From NCBI RefSeq assembly GCF_052857255.1, contig NC_135497.1:118558744-118622743 (forward strand): DNA of 64,000 bases. The letters are read 5' to 3'. Within the stretch, counting starts at the first letter, position 1. The number at the start of each line of letters is the position of its first letter. The notes below the pieces were generated by a model. It saw only the letters and a list, made by a program, of their open reading frames with translations. It had not been told where the DNA came from and did not search any database. This stretch comes from Amblyomma americanum. Taxonomy: Eukaryota > Arthropoda > Arachnida > Ixodida > Ixodidae. A program made the translations under genes and the position numbers. Shown in pieces: positions 1 through 11,421 of this stretch.

Positions 1-56
1 TTTAGCCTGTCTGGGCACGCTAAGTTTTAATGGCAGTTTTTTATTCTTTTTTCTTT

Positions 57-67
57 GGGGGGGGGGG
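57..67. repeat. Poly-G run, paired with a poly-C run at 51,346-51,361
   Basis: There are eleven G here and sixteen C at the mirror position in the right arm. This is a homopolymer inside the inverted repeat whose length has drifted. Confidence 0.9.
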
Positions 68-2910
68 CGATACTTTATTGAGCTTTATTGAGTGGAGGGA
101 TCACGTGAGCTGGGAGACGCTCCTCGACCTCCGGACTGACGCACAGCGCGCGTTTTTTTTTTGACAGCAGGGGAAGTTTACAGCTTCTTTTTGATCGCAA
201 TAACTAAGTGGGGCGGCCATGGTTGTTTTATCTGACACGCAGTTTCATAGCCGTAATGCATATTTTGACGGTAGTTCCACCCTGGATCGTAATAAGCGAG
301 CGTTTGTTATAACTGCGGCCGTTATAAGTGCGGTCGACTGTAATTCCGCTCTCACCGCACGAACCCGTCATCACATTTTACCGCTGCCAAAACTAGGAAA
401 CGGTAAACCAGGACACTAGATCAGATCTTGTTTAACTTTTGCTCGATATATACCTGGTACATTTACAAGCGATCAAAACGGGGTGTCACAGTATTTTCTT
501 CACATCTGTACACGTATACCTTCCTAGGAGGTGCTCAAGTTACTGCAATAATGGAACAATTTCAGCTTCAGGCTCGACACTGTGAAGTGGTCCAGCTTCC
601 GCCCAAGCTTTTTATGAAAACAACTTTCATCATCGCGACCATTAGACTGACCACGCCCACTGCATGACCGATGGGAGCACCTGCCGTCGCAGGGCTGTGG
701 CGCATCGCTTGACCTCTGCAATACTGCGCCAGGAGGGGTGTGAGGACTTCCATGGATCTGTGAATGTAGAGTAGAGAAGATGTGCATATAAGGGAATTCA
801 CCCATTACGCTATCGTGTCATACCCTTAAGGCGAAGCTTAAGCGTTCCCTGCAATTTTTGCTCTTTGAATTTTGCTGAAATCTAAGTTTACACATTTCTT
901 ACACGATTTCCCAAATATGTTCTTTGTATTGGAGCGTATTCTATTCATGTAGATTATAGGTCCAAATATTTTGTTGAACTTTTTCTTCTATGAGAAAATA
1001 AAGCTTCCATTGATTGACGGATTGAGAGAGTATCATGCGCTGCCGCGCCTCATTCTTCATCGCCAACTTGAAGGTGATATGAAGGAGGGCTGGACTGTAC
1101 AAACACATGCCCCGCACTGCCAAACTGCTTGCAGCCCATGATGTGACTGGGCGCGAGTGAAACCTAGTGCGCAATCTTGCGCTTTAAAACCACTTGAGTG
1201 ACACTTACTGCTTCGGACATCGTTCAGGAACTGGACCGAGTAGTAAGATATTTCACTCGTGTTTTATCAGTTATGCCATCGCAGTGTGTACACCCCTTAA
1301 CACCTTACGAGGGCAACGTTGTAGGCCATTTGGTAAGACACAACGAGTAAAAACCGCAACAGACATGGGACGGAGGCAGGCGACAAATCAGGGCTATAAT
1401 AAAACTGAGATTTTACTGAAAAACATTATCGTTTTTATAGATAGATTGCGCGTGTGACCCTATGACCAATTGTAAGATAAGATGAAGACATAAATGGTAA
1501 AACAACAAAAGATCTTCGGCGAAGAAACGTGCATGTGGAAGTGAAGAAATGAAAAAATGAAAGGGCTCAACATAAACGACACTATTCGTACATGAAAAGG
1601 ATAACAAGCCAGCTCCGAAACTTGTAAGACGGCAACCGCACGTGGAAGTTAAGACATGAAAGACCGCAACATAAATGACACAAAATGCATATCGAAAGAA
1701 AAGGAAAAAGCAACGAAAAGGTTTCGTGATAAGGAAATTAATTCTTTTTGGAGGATAGAGACAGAAGTCGAGCTAACACATTCATCGGGTTGCACACGTA
1801 AGATGTGAACTTCCTCAACAATCTGTTTCAAGTTGTCCCTTTCTTGTTCCTATAAACTGAGCATGGCAGAACTGTGGTACAATCCCTGACAACTGTGGCA
1901 GTGAACTGGCAGATTTGAACCCCTAGCCTCCTCTAAGGAACACGCGTAAAGTTGAATTTTGCTGGAGCACTACAACGCCCGGTATTGTTGGCTTCCCGGT
2001 CCGTCTTTAAGGAGTGTCTCAGCGTAATATCGGAAAGAGCGGATATCAGCGAAACATGAAAGGTGCTCTTGGGAAGGGGGTGGGCACAGGATGGTTCCCT
2101 CCAGTGTCTCTGGCATGTCTCTCCCTGCCGCCAGCGGAGGACTGGACTAGGGGCCGCGACCACCCGGCTCCTGCGAATTGGTCACCTAATTAAACTTTTT
2201 TTCTCCCTGTGTCTCTATCCTGAAACTGAAACCGTTCCTTTAATACAGTAACTTGAATACAGGCCAGCAAATATCTACGGTTAAGGATGAAGGTCACTGT
2301 GTTTTTCTCAAAGGAACCCCTTCCCACCGCTCTTAAATCTAATATTTATACGTCGGGCAAACGTCGCACAAAATCTCGTACAGTGCCCTGCTTTACTGTT
2401 TCCGAGTTTTGCGCAGCGGTACAGAAGAGGTGACGACTTCGTGCGATGCAAATGAAATTTGTTCATAGGAAGAGCACCGCCATGGTACCGAGCTCAACCT
2501 CTATCGGCAATTGCAGCAGCTAGCTTTGATATGCACTCTTCCTGGGAAGAAGAGTGCTAATAAAAAATTATGAGTCCAGGAACGGCTAGAAATAGACAAC
2601 AGTAAATAATACAATATTCATGAGATCTTTGTGTGATCGCGTATCAGTGGCTCCACTTTCCACGCTTAGCGAATTCTTTTTTTACAAGTGAGCAAACTGT
2701 ACGAAGCACTTTTAATAGTAAAGCACAGGTTTTTATGTAAGCGTACACTAGCGCCACGCAAGGAGAAGCCGAAATCGAGACGGAGCAATAGTTCGTGATA
2801 TTCACAAAGCCTGTGACTGCATTCATTCATTACTTGCATTATGCCCCAGATATTTATTCCTAGATTCACTTACAATGTAGAGAACAGTATTTACTGATGT
2901 TCACACTGTC

Positions 2911-3210
2911 ATCACCAGCATCATTATCAGCCTGACTACACCCACTGCAGTGCAAAGGCCTCTCCCATGTCTCTCCAATTAACCCGGTATTTTGCCTTCT
3001 GCGGCCACCCTATGCCCGCGAACTTCTTAATCTCATCCGTCCACCTAACCTTCTGCCGCTCCCAGCTACGCTTGCCTTCTCTTGGAATCCACTCCGTTAC
3101 CCTGAAGGACCAACGGTTATCTTGCCTTCGCATTACATGCCCTGTCCAAGCCCATTTCTTTCTCTTGATCTTGACTTGGATATCATTAACCCACTCTGCC
3201 AGCCAAAGCT
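2911..3210 (-). mobile_element. RTE-type LINE, 3' end fragment (left arm)
   Basis: Read on the minus strand, this gives the C-terminal end of an RTE reverse-transcriptase polyprotein, including a GHV-type motif relic, RRQDNRW, and the ending KYRVNWRDMGEAFALQW. The 3' tail is the (CATCA)-like stretch at 2,911-2,933. It matches the better preserved RTE ends at 19,600-19,862 and 61,322-61,650. Only the last ~100 codons are present, so this is a 5'-truncated relic. It contains the empty site (2,941-2,952) for the LINE that interrupts the same fragment in the right arm. Confidence 0.75.
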
Positions 3211-3776
3211 GAGACTGCAGTCGTGTTATCTCTCTGGTTCAGCTTCATCCCGCCGCAGTGACCCCACCATCCCCCGCTTTACAGTGGGGTTGCGTGATCG
3301 TTGAGTGACATCTGGTTCACTTCACTCTGGCTAACAGCCAACAATGCCTGTTGTAAACTCGCCGTACTTGCTTACCCGTTGGTGTCCCAGCATCGCTTTC
3401 TTACGAAGTGTGTGTGAGGCCTGGCATCACCGCCCATCAAGCACGTGATTGCTGCAGGCAATCGACGCCTTAATCTCCCGTGAGTGGTATTAAATCCTCG
3501 GTCCCCTCAAGTTCCCGACGCACCAGGCTTGCAATAAGGTGTTTGTCTGGGCTAGTCGCTACATGGTACTAAATGAAGGCACAGCGCACGAAAGACGGGA
3601 CTGAGAAAGAGACAAGGCAAAGAGACGAGACAAGGCACGAACGACTTGACGAAGCGTCTCATTGCCCTTCATGTTTTATCTCGTAGTGAAGCCCCAGCAT
3701 AAATTCCAAAACAAGTCGAGACAGATGAGCGAGTTGATGTGCTGTCGTGCCGATTCTCGCTGCGTCCCTGTCTTTC

Positions 3777-3893
3777 ATGCTAAGGGGAAGAATGGCGCAG
3801 CACCAAGCAACGACGACAGCAGGAGAGCACACACATGCACAAGCGTCTGCTGTCCTCGTTTCTTGATGCTGCGCAATTCTTCCCTTTAGCATA
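3777..3893. repeat. Fold-back palindrome (hairpin), left arm
   Basis: Arms of about 46 bp (3,777-3,822 and 3,847-3,893) are imperfect reverse complements around a GT/CA-rich centre. The outer bases read atgctaaggggaag on one side and cttccctttagcat on the other. The mirror copy in the right arm is at 41,253-41,368. It resembles the small fold-backs at 22,785, 30,688 and 55,443 in architecture but not in sequence. Confidence 0.8.
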
Positions 3894-4553
3894 TCTGACC
3901 AACTTGCCCAATCCTATACGCTTCTTAACCTTCTCTTCTATGCTGCGTGATTTCTCGATATGAATTTCAGCAAGTCCTCCGAGACGCGTGCTTGTCAGAA
4001 GCGAAAAGAATCTTCATTAAACCTACCTTTTGAGTGACGTGGTAATTCCCGGCAATCGAAAATAACAGCGCTAACACAGAACGAGAGACGCTTGTGTCCT
4101 TTGTTTCGTCTCTAGTTCATGGTTGTATGCGTTAGCTCTGTTATTTTTTCTAGAAGTTCCTTTTCTTTCGGTTTCCTTTTTCTTTTTGATGGGTTCTGGT
4201 TTTTATCAATCACGCATCCTCCTCAAAGCTTACATCCAATGCGAGGGCGTATTTGCTCACCACGTTGTCAGAATTAAACCCCAGACATGCGTTGTGTATG
4301 CCTAAAATCTCATCAGCCAACTTGAATCGTCATCAGCAGCATCATCTTAGCATCGTCTATAATCACAATTTACGCTTTGCATCGTTCACAGCTTTCTTAA
4401 ATGTAATCTAAATTTTTGTTCCTTTCACAAATTATAAACTATAGAGCGATCGGAAACAGTTGCAGTTTCAATAGCAAGGAAGAAATCCCAGCTCGCGGCA
4501 GCACCCATCGACATCGAAGAGGACGACGGTCACGCGATTCCGCAGGTCGCGCA

Positions 4554-6144
4554 GAGATGCGCTATTAATGATCTACACTGTGTATGTCAGGCCAATTTTA
4601 GAATTTGGATTAGTGTTGTTTTCAAGCTCGGCTACATATAAACTTCGTACCCTCGTCCTTTTAGAGAGGGAAACACTTCGCATGTGCCACGGCCTTCCAA
4701 AATTTGAAGCCCGCATTCCGCCTCTCTTATCACGACTTTAATTTTTTACTGTGCAAACTTACCTCAAGATCTATGAATCCCATTTCCACCGTTCCCAAAG
4801 CATTTTCTGTTGTTAGCCGACTTCCTTCTTTGGTGTCCCCTGGTCTCGTTTCAATTCCCCTCAGGTAGTGTTTGTGCAAAGTTTACTTCAGCCATTAGAT
4901 GTAAACATTTATGATATCCTTCCTGCGCTTCGCAATGGGCCCCCTATTCACATTGGTTTCGACGACATATTCCCAAAAAATGCAAAACATTTGCCACCGA
5001 GTATTCTAAATGGTCTTCTAGAAGATCATCTGAGGACCCTACCTACAGATATAGCAATAGCCACTGACGCATCGCAATGCAATGAAAAAGCAAGTGTGGG
5101 AATATTTTGCTCGCATTTAGACTGGTCCTTTTCACTGCGCCTTCCAGATTTCACCCCTATTTTTCAAGCAGAGTTTCTAGCAGTTGTACTTTCTCTACGC
5201 AAGCTAGACCCCTCAATTACAGCAGTTGCAGTAATTACTGATACTTTATCTTTGTGTTCGTCCTTCGCTGCACATTTTGACGGTCCCATTTTAACAACTT
5301 TCTTATCCCTACTTCCTCCGCATTTGAGCCTTGTTCATTTAGTATGGGTTCCCGGTCACAGCAGTGTGACAGCAAATGAGATTGCTTACAATCTCGCAAA
5401 GGGTTCTCTCAGCGGCCTCGAGTTGCCAATTATCCCGGCTACAGCCTATATTACAGCATCTTGGTTTCGGCGACGTGCGTTTTTAAGCACGCAAGACAAC
5501 ACTTTTAACGTCGGCGGATAATGAGCAGCTTAAATATTATTGGAACAGGAAAATTTGTTGCTCTCGGCAGCTTGAAGTATCACTGACGAGGCTGCGCTGC
5601 CGCATCCCCCCCCTCTAAATTTCTATTTGCACAAGTCGGGTTTGGCGCTCTCTCCCCTATTGTGCATTTTGCCGTGAGCCTGAATCTATAGAACATTTCT
5701 GGCTGCATTGTCGCCGATTCAACTCTGAGAAAAAGGTTGCTGGAGGAGCCCTTGCAGCATCTTGGCCTTAGTTTGAGCAGCCCGCTCTTGCTATCATTTG
5801 GCGCCACCACATTTGGGTTAAGCCACAGATCTTTTTGTACCGCTGTTCTAAATTTCCTGATAGAATCTCAACGGCTGCCTTGCTAAGTGTTCCAAACTTT
5901 TCTATTAATTATTACATCTTGACTTAATCATTATTATTTATTCCCTCTCTTTATTATTATTCTTATAATGTTGAAATCAAACTCTCATTCCTTTTCTGTT
6001 CATGACGAAGAATTCACCGGTGTTGCGCTCCCACGTGCATTTCCTTTTTATTAACTGCGTTCAGGTGAATAGTCACCCGATTCCTGGCCGATCTCCCAGT
6101 GTGCGTATGTGCCACCTTTTGATCGGCTGACAACAACAACAACA
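4554..6144 (+). mobile_element. 5'-truncated I-group LINE inserted in the left arm
   Basis: The right arm runs uninterrupted across this position (near 40,585-40,600), which defines both ends of the insert. Its 5' end falls within the reverse-transcriptase thumb region, with RT-like residues such as YTVYVRPILEFG at about 4,565-4,610. An RNase H domain and a Cys/His motif follow, and the 3' end is a (CAA)n tail at 6,130-6,146 beside the flank. I see no convincing target duplication. The insertion is younger than the arm duplication. Confidence 0.8.
4868..5521 (+). pseudogene. RNase H domain of a truncated I-group LINE
   Basis: This 217-codon reading frame is the C-terminal RNase H part of a LINE ORF2, which in intact elements helps to process the RNA/DNA hybrid. 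The catalytic acidic positions are visible as TDAS (about residue 72), the Glu of FQAEFLAVVLSL (about 99) and VITDTLS (about 124). The late WVPGHSSVTANE motif is present, but the following Asp is Tyr (AYNLAK), so the last catalytic residue is lost. A frame-shifted Cys-x2-Cys...His...Cys stretch follows at about 5,650-5,720. The 5' truncation removes endonuclease and most of the RT, so the ATG at 4,868 is internal and not a real start. Confidence 0.8.
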
Positions 6145-7129
6145 ACATCCACGAGCAGCCAGGAATCTCGCCTCCGCTACGAAGACGTGCCAGCTAACCT
6201 TGCTGCGGCAATGTTCCAGCAGAAAAGTGCCGCTGGTATCGCGCCATCCTTCACGTGTTCTTCGTGAGACGCTGGCCGGTAAAAGAGTTCCTTACAAGAC
6301 ATTCGCCTGCCAGTAGCCGGATCATGTAAGCTACAAGACATAGGAGAAATCCTGGCCGTGGCGGCCGCATGTCGATGGAGGGCAAATGCCAGAACGCTCG
6401 TGAGCTGAGCGACGTCGCTGCCCTTTCAGGAACCCCAGTGCTCGGTTCTAATCGGTGCACTCCATTTCATATCCCGTGTGCAACTTCGGGACGTTAAGCA
6501 CCACGCAGCATATGCCGTACCTAAGGAAAGCAGCATGCGGTCTGCCGTCTGCCAGCGACTGAAATCCATAATTGGATATGTACGCGCACATTGAAGAGGT
6601 ACAGTCAACGACAAAAGTTTGCGAGATGTGGATTCACGGAACATAATTTTCTGCTGCCTCGCTGGTCAGTTTTTAGGAAACGTTCGGTGTCCTCTTGAGC
6701 ATCAATGCTTTGTGTTGACCTCCTTCGCTCGGTCGCACAGCAAAAAAAATTTCGAAACCTACATCCCGCGAAATTTCCTCAATGATGTACGTCGAGATGT
6801 CTGCCCCTACATGTTATCTGTGCGATTGGTGTGGTCTGCGGGAGTCTATTAAAGGTTATAAGGCATTCGTTATTTTAGCGGTACGTATTTGGAAAATTTC
6901 TGAAAGGCTGGGCTTTTAGTGTCATCTGTTGCCATGAGTTGAGTTCTGGAAATAAAACGCAGCTTGAGTTCGAAGTACAGGATACAAGATTCACGCAGAG
7001 AAGACATTGCAGTACGAAGCCTCATGTCTCAGACTGTCAATGTATCTAGTCAAGGTCAGAGGGAGCAAAAGTTCAAGAATACACGTAGCACTACTGTTAC
7101 CATCTGACGACCAGAGATTGGGGCCTCCA

Positions 7130-8250
7130 CTCTGCCGCTCCGGCGCACCCAGCCCTCAAAAAACCCCGTCCCAACCAGCGCTTTTAGCCCTCGTCCGAGC
7201 CTGCGCGCCCAGCCCTCCTGGTGCCTCGGTCCTCCCGGCGCACCCGGCCCTCCCGGCACCCCCGGCCTTTCAGGCGTCCCCGACACTCCCTGCGCCCCCA
7301 GCCCTTTCGTCGCCCCTCCCAGCGGCCTCGACCCTCGAGGCACCCCCGGCCTTCCAGGCGTCCACGACCCTCCCGGCGCCCCCAGCCCTTTCGTCGCACA
7401 CCCCAGCGGCTTCGGCCCTCCCGGAGCCCCCGGCTCTCACGGCGCACACTAAATAATTTCTCACCCTTAAGGCTGCAAATCAGCTGTCGCTAGACGAACA
7501 CCCATTTCCTAATGTTGGGTGCTAAAAAAGGGTGCAGAGATCAGCACCCATAAGGAAGGGTGCACTTAATTATGCTTTAGAGGATGGAATGGTTGCACCC
7601 CCATTAAAAGGTACTAATTTTCCATTCCACCTCTACGAATGCATGTTGGAAGGGAGCTCCACACTGATCCAACCATGAAGCAAGTCTTTTACTGATGTGC
7701 GCCCTTTCAACTTTCATCCTATGCACCCTTCCTGAAGGGCGCACATCTCTGCACCATTTTAGCACCTAACAAGGTGTTCGTCGGGGGACAGCTGATTTGC
7801 AATCCTTAATAGTGAGAATGGGCCTCAGCCCTCCCGATGCCCCTGGCTCTCACGGCGGCCTCGGCCCTCTCGGCGCACCCGGCCCTCCCTGCGCCCCTGA
7901 CCTTCCTGTCGGATACGGCCCACCCTGCGCCACTGACCCTACTGGCGGCCTCGGACCTCCCTGAGCCCCTGACCCTCCAGGCGGCCTCGGCCCTCCCTGT
8001 GCCCCTGGCCCTCCTGGCGGCCTTGGCCCTCTCTGCACCCCTGACCCTCCTGGCGGCCTCGGCCCTCCCTGCGCCCCTGACCCTCCTGGCTGCCTCGGCC
8101 CTCCCTGCGCACCTGACCGTTCTGGCGGCCTCGGACCTCCCTGAGCCCCTGACCCTCCGGGTGTCCTCAGCCCTCCCTGCGCCCCTGACCCTCCTGGAGG
8201 CCTCGACCCTTCCGGCGCCCCTGGCCCTCCCGGCACCTCCCGGCCCTCCT
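7130..8250. repeat. GC-rich minisatellite block 1 (36-bp type units)
   Basis: These are tandem variants of a roughly 36-bp unit built from 15-18-bp subunits of the type ccctgcgcccctgaccct plus ggcggcctcggc. A stretch at about 7,500-7,800 without the repeat splits it in two; that spacer holds an imperfect inverted repeat of its own around 7,500-7,560 and 7,720-7,800. A 36-bp period is a multiple of three, so several frames stay open at once. This explains the long Ala/Pro/Leu, Gly-Gly-Pro and Arg-rich ORFs on both strands. No coding function is inferred. Confidence 0.85.
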
Positions 8251-9696
8251 AGCAGCGGTACATTTACTGCAAAGAAACAGTTACTTGAAGGAACATCACC
8301 AACGCTGCCGAAGGTAAAGCCCACGAAGCGTTGTCTGGTGGCGTCTTACAACGAGCGGCACCAAGTAGGTGAAGGCGGCTGGAATGGAAAATTTCGGCAA
8401 CAGTGGTGTCGTCAAGATTTTAAGCACTTCTCCGTAGAAGGGAGGAGAAGCCGGAAGATCGTCGCTGTTTTAATCGGCGCTTACGTCACCATATTAAACG
8501 CCCGTGCAAAGATGTTTTTTAAAACACTGCTTGTCACCGATGAGAACGTCATATGGCCCATGTAAATGTCTGAAACAGTTGCTCGACACAGTGCTGTCGC
8601 TGTGTTGAAATACTGCTATAGTCGGCACTCAAGTTTCAGCATCAAGTGGAGTGATCTCTATTTAGGAGATGGCTTAACATCCCAGCCTTCTGTCTGGTTT
8701 TCTTTCCTCATTCGTTAGCAATAGTGTAGTGTTTTTCTTTTTTTACCGTCCGCTGTATATGTCTTCAGCAAGACAAAATAAATGTCGCAGAACGAAACAA
8801 CCAACCTGTAAATTCTGTACGACATCCCTATTTTGTGTTTATTTGCCATATGGCAGTGGACCGCATGAACAGTCATTCTCCTGTCCTTATTCCATTGAGA
8901 GTTCCATCAAATTAACTGAAATGCATGTTATGAAGCATTGAGACAAATCAGCTCATATACAATTTCAAGCTTAGAATGTAGATCAACACCTTTCTTAGGC
9001 ACAATCTCGCCTCCAGGGGCACAGAATGAATTACAAACACCGCAGTAGGAAGCATGAAATTTGTTATACATTTGCAAGAAATTTACTGTTATCGAAAACA
9101 CTGAGCGCTTTTGAAAAAATACGGTGGTGTCAACTAGAATCATAGCTATGTACCTGCGCAATTTCGGAGCTTCATCGAAACTGAGCGCTCCCAGACAGGC
9201 TGAAAGCCACAATGATTGCGTGCGTGTGTGCCGGCTGGGCAAAGAGTCTAAACTGAAAGCATAAACGCGGTAAGCCCGGCAGAGGGGCAGCATTGAAAGC
9301 GAGGCTACTGCGAACAGCCGGTGATCAACCAATGACAGGGATCTGAAGAAACAGGATGAATGCGTTAGTCAGCCATCGTTATTGTTAGTCAATATTCAGA
9401 TTCCTTTCCTAGACAACACGTGATTTGTTTTAGTGAATTTGAATTTTTCGTGGTTCTTTTTTTCGTGTTTTTGGTTGCCTCGGCTGTCCTAGCTGCTACC
9501 GATGAATAGGAGTTTTTAGCCATTGATATATATGTTTTGGTCCTAATATTTTACTCTGGGCATGCGCGATGGTCACGTGATTGTCGGTTATAAATGTGTT
9601 TTTTTCTCAGTATAAAATGTAGTGGCGAGTCAGCGCTCGTCAGTGTGTTTAATCGTTCTCGATCCTTCGTTCGTTCGTGCTATTTTCTAAGAATAA

Positions 9697-11420
9697 GGGG
9701 CCTTACTCTCAGTAGCCGCCGATAGCACTCTCGTAAATATGTCAATATTGGCTGCAAAAGAAACGCACCAGTAGATGTGCGCGATGAGCTTCACGTCTTT
9801 AAGTGTTTGTGACGACAGCGCAAAGAAAACACAGCCTAAAGAGCTGCGAGGCACGTTTAAAGCGACTACATCTGGTCATCCGATTGGAATGCTCTAACTG
9901 TAGTTGCGCCGTGCGCTGCCAATCTTGCGACATCCATTCTGGCCGACCTACTGTGCCTTTATTAATCATAGGCCACCCTTTCTGGCAGCCTTCTGAGTTA
10001 CCGGCTTCTGCGCTTCGGCGACTTCGGCGGCAACTCCGGGAGCACCGTGGCTGCTGGGAGAGCTAGAATCTTAGGGAGTGCCGGGGGTGCCTTGAGGGCC
10101 GGGACCGTCGTGAGGGCCAGGGGCGCCGAAAGAGACGAGGTCGGCAGGAAGGCCAGGGGTGCTGCGAAAGCCGCGGCCACTGGGAGAGTCCGTGCCGCCT
10201 GGAGGGCCGGGCGTGAAGCGTGGGCCGAGTCCACTAGGAGGGACAGGAGTGCCTGGAGGGCCGGGCGTGCTGGGAGGGCCGGGTTCACCGGGATTTCCGA
10301 GGCCGCCGAGAGAGTTTGGGCCACCTGGATAATCCGGGCCTCCTGAAGGGCCGAGCGTAGCGAGGGGACCCAGACCTCTAGGAGGGCCAAGAGCGTCCGG
10401 ATGGCCTGGCGTGTCCCGGGGGCTGAGGGGCACTGGGAAGACCGGAGGCGCCAGGAGGACCGGTGGCGCCGGGAGGGCCGCGGCCACTGGAAGGGCCGAA
10501 GGCGCCGAGAGGGGCGGGGATGCCGGGAGGGCACAGTCCTCTGGGAGAGTCAGGGCCGCCTGTAGGGCCGGGCGTGAAGAGTGGGCTGAGGTTGCCAGGA
10601 GAACCGGGAGTGCCGGGACGGGTGGGGGCACCGGGAGCGCCTGGGGCACCGGGATGGCCTTTGGCACCGGGAGAGCCAGTGCCGCTGGGAAGGCCGAGGC
10701 CGTCGTGAGGACTGGGGTCGCCGAGAAGGCCAGGCGCGCTGCGAGGGCTGAGGCCGGGAGAGTCCGGGCCAACTGGAGAATCCGGGCTTCCTGGAGGGCC
10801 GAAAGTAGTGAGGGGACCGAGGCATGTAGGAGGGCCAGGAGCGCCCGGATGGCCTGGCGTGTCTGGAGGGCTCTGGAGGGCACCCGAAGGACCGGGGGCG
10901 CCAGGAGGTCCGCTGGCGCCGGCAGGGCCGCAGCTGCTGTAAAGGCCGGTGCCACTGGGAAGGGCGAGGCCGTCGTGACGGCCTGGGGCGCCGGGAGGGC
11001 CGGGGCCGCCGGGTAGGGCGAGGCCGTCTTGATTGTCGGGGGCGCCGGGAGAGTCAGGGCCGGATGGAGGGCCGGGCATGCTGGGTGGGCCGGTGGTGCC
11101 GGGATTGCCAAGGACGCCGGGTGGGCTGGGGGCGCCAGGAGAGCCGAAGCCGCTTGGAGAGTTGGGACTGCTTGGGGAAGGGCCGGGGGTGCTGTGAGGG
11201 CCATAGACGCCGGGAGAGCGGGGTGCCTGGAGTGCAGGGGTTTCCGTTGGCGCCAGGAGGGCGGAGCCGCAGGGTCGGATGAGGGCCTGCGAAGGGCCGA
11301 AGGCGCCTGTTGGGCCGGGGGTTTTGGAAAGCTTGATGCATTGGAGGGAGAGTGGAGGCCCCAATCTCTTGTAATCGTGGTTGGAAATAGATGGAACACC
11401 TGTTAACAGCAGTTCTACAT
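9697..11420 (+). repeat. Repeat unit with GC minisatellite, direct copy of 58,872-61,320
   Basis: It begins at the shared boundary ggccttactctcagtagcc and ends at ttaacagcagttctacatgt, both matched closely at 58,877 and 61,305. The first 340 bp are non-repetitive. 10,000-11,350 is minisatellite block 2, with 15-18-bp subunits of the type gccgggagggccgg. The last ~70 bp (gaggccccaatctcttg...) also occur at 7,100 (inverted) and 35,515. Long overlapping ORFs in several frames, including Gly-x-y collagen-like ones on the minus strand, follow from the repeat period. Confidence 0.85.
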
Positions 11421-11421
11421 G

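Larger units (their letters stand above)
1..9690 (-). repeat. Left arm of a large inverted repeat (unclassified ~8 kb family)
   Basis: The reverse complement of this stretch can be followed collinearly through 33,700-51,420: base 1 pairs with about 51,420 and base 9,690 with about 33,705. The first 34 bases match the complement of 51,387-51,420 exactly, and matches continue at about 85-95% by eye. The pairing breaks only where one arm carries a later insertion: the LINE at 4,554-6,144 here, and an LTR element, a LINE and a tandem triplication in the other arm. Minisatellite length also differs (7.13-8.25 kb here, 35.19-35.51 kb there). No transposase, helicase or polymerase was found, so the family is not classified. 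A diverged RTE 3' fragment at 2,911-3,210 is shared by both arms and is therefore older than the duplication. Confidence 0.85.

Noticed and set aside
1649..1831. Small ORF repeated at 48,831, 49,219 and 49,607, apparently conserved
   Set aside because: The copies are recent tandem or arm duplicates of the same DNA, so preservation says nothing about coding.
4123..4305. Hydrophobic 60-codon ORF, also found inverted at 40,839-41,051
   Set aside because: It is T-rich sequence within the large repeat. The hydrophobic composition follows from base composition, and there is no start or domain evidence.
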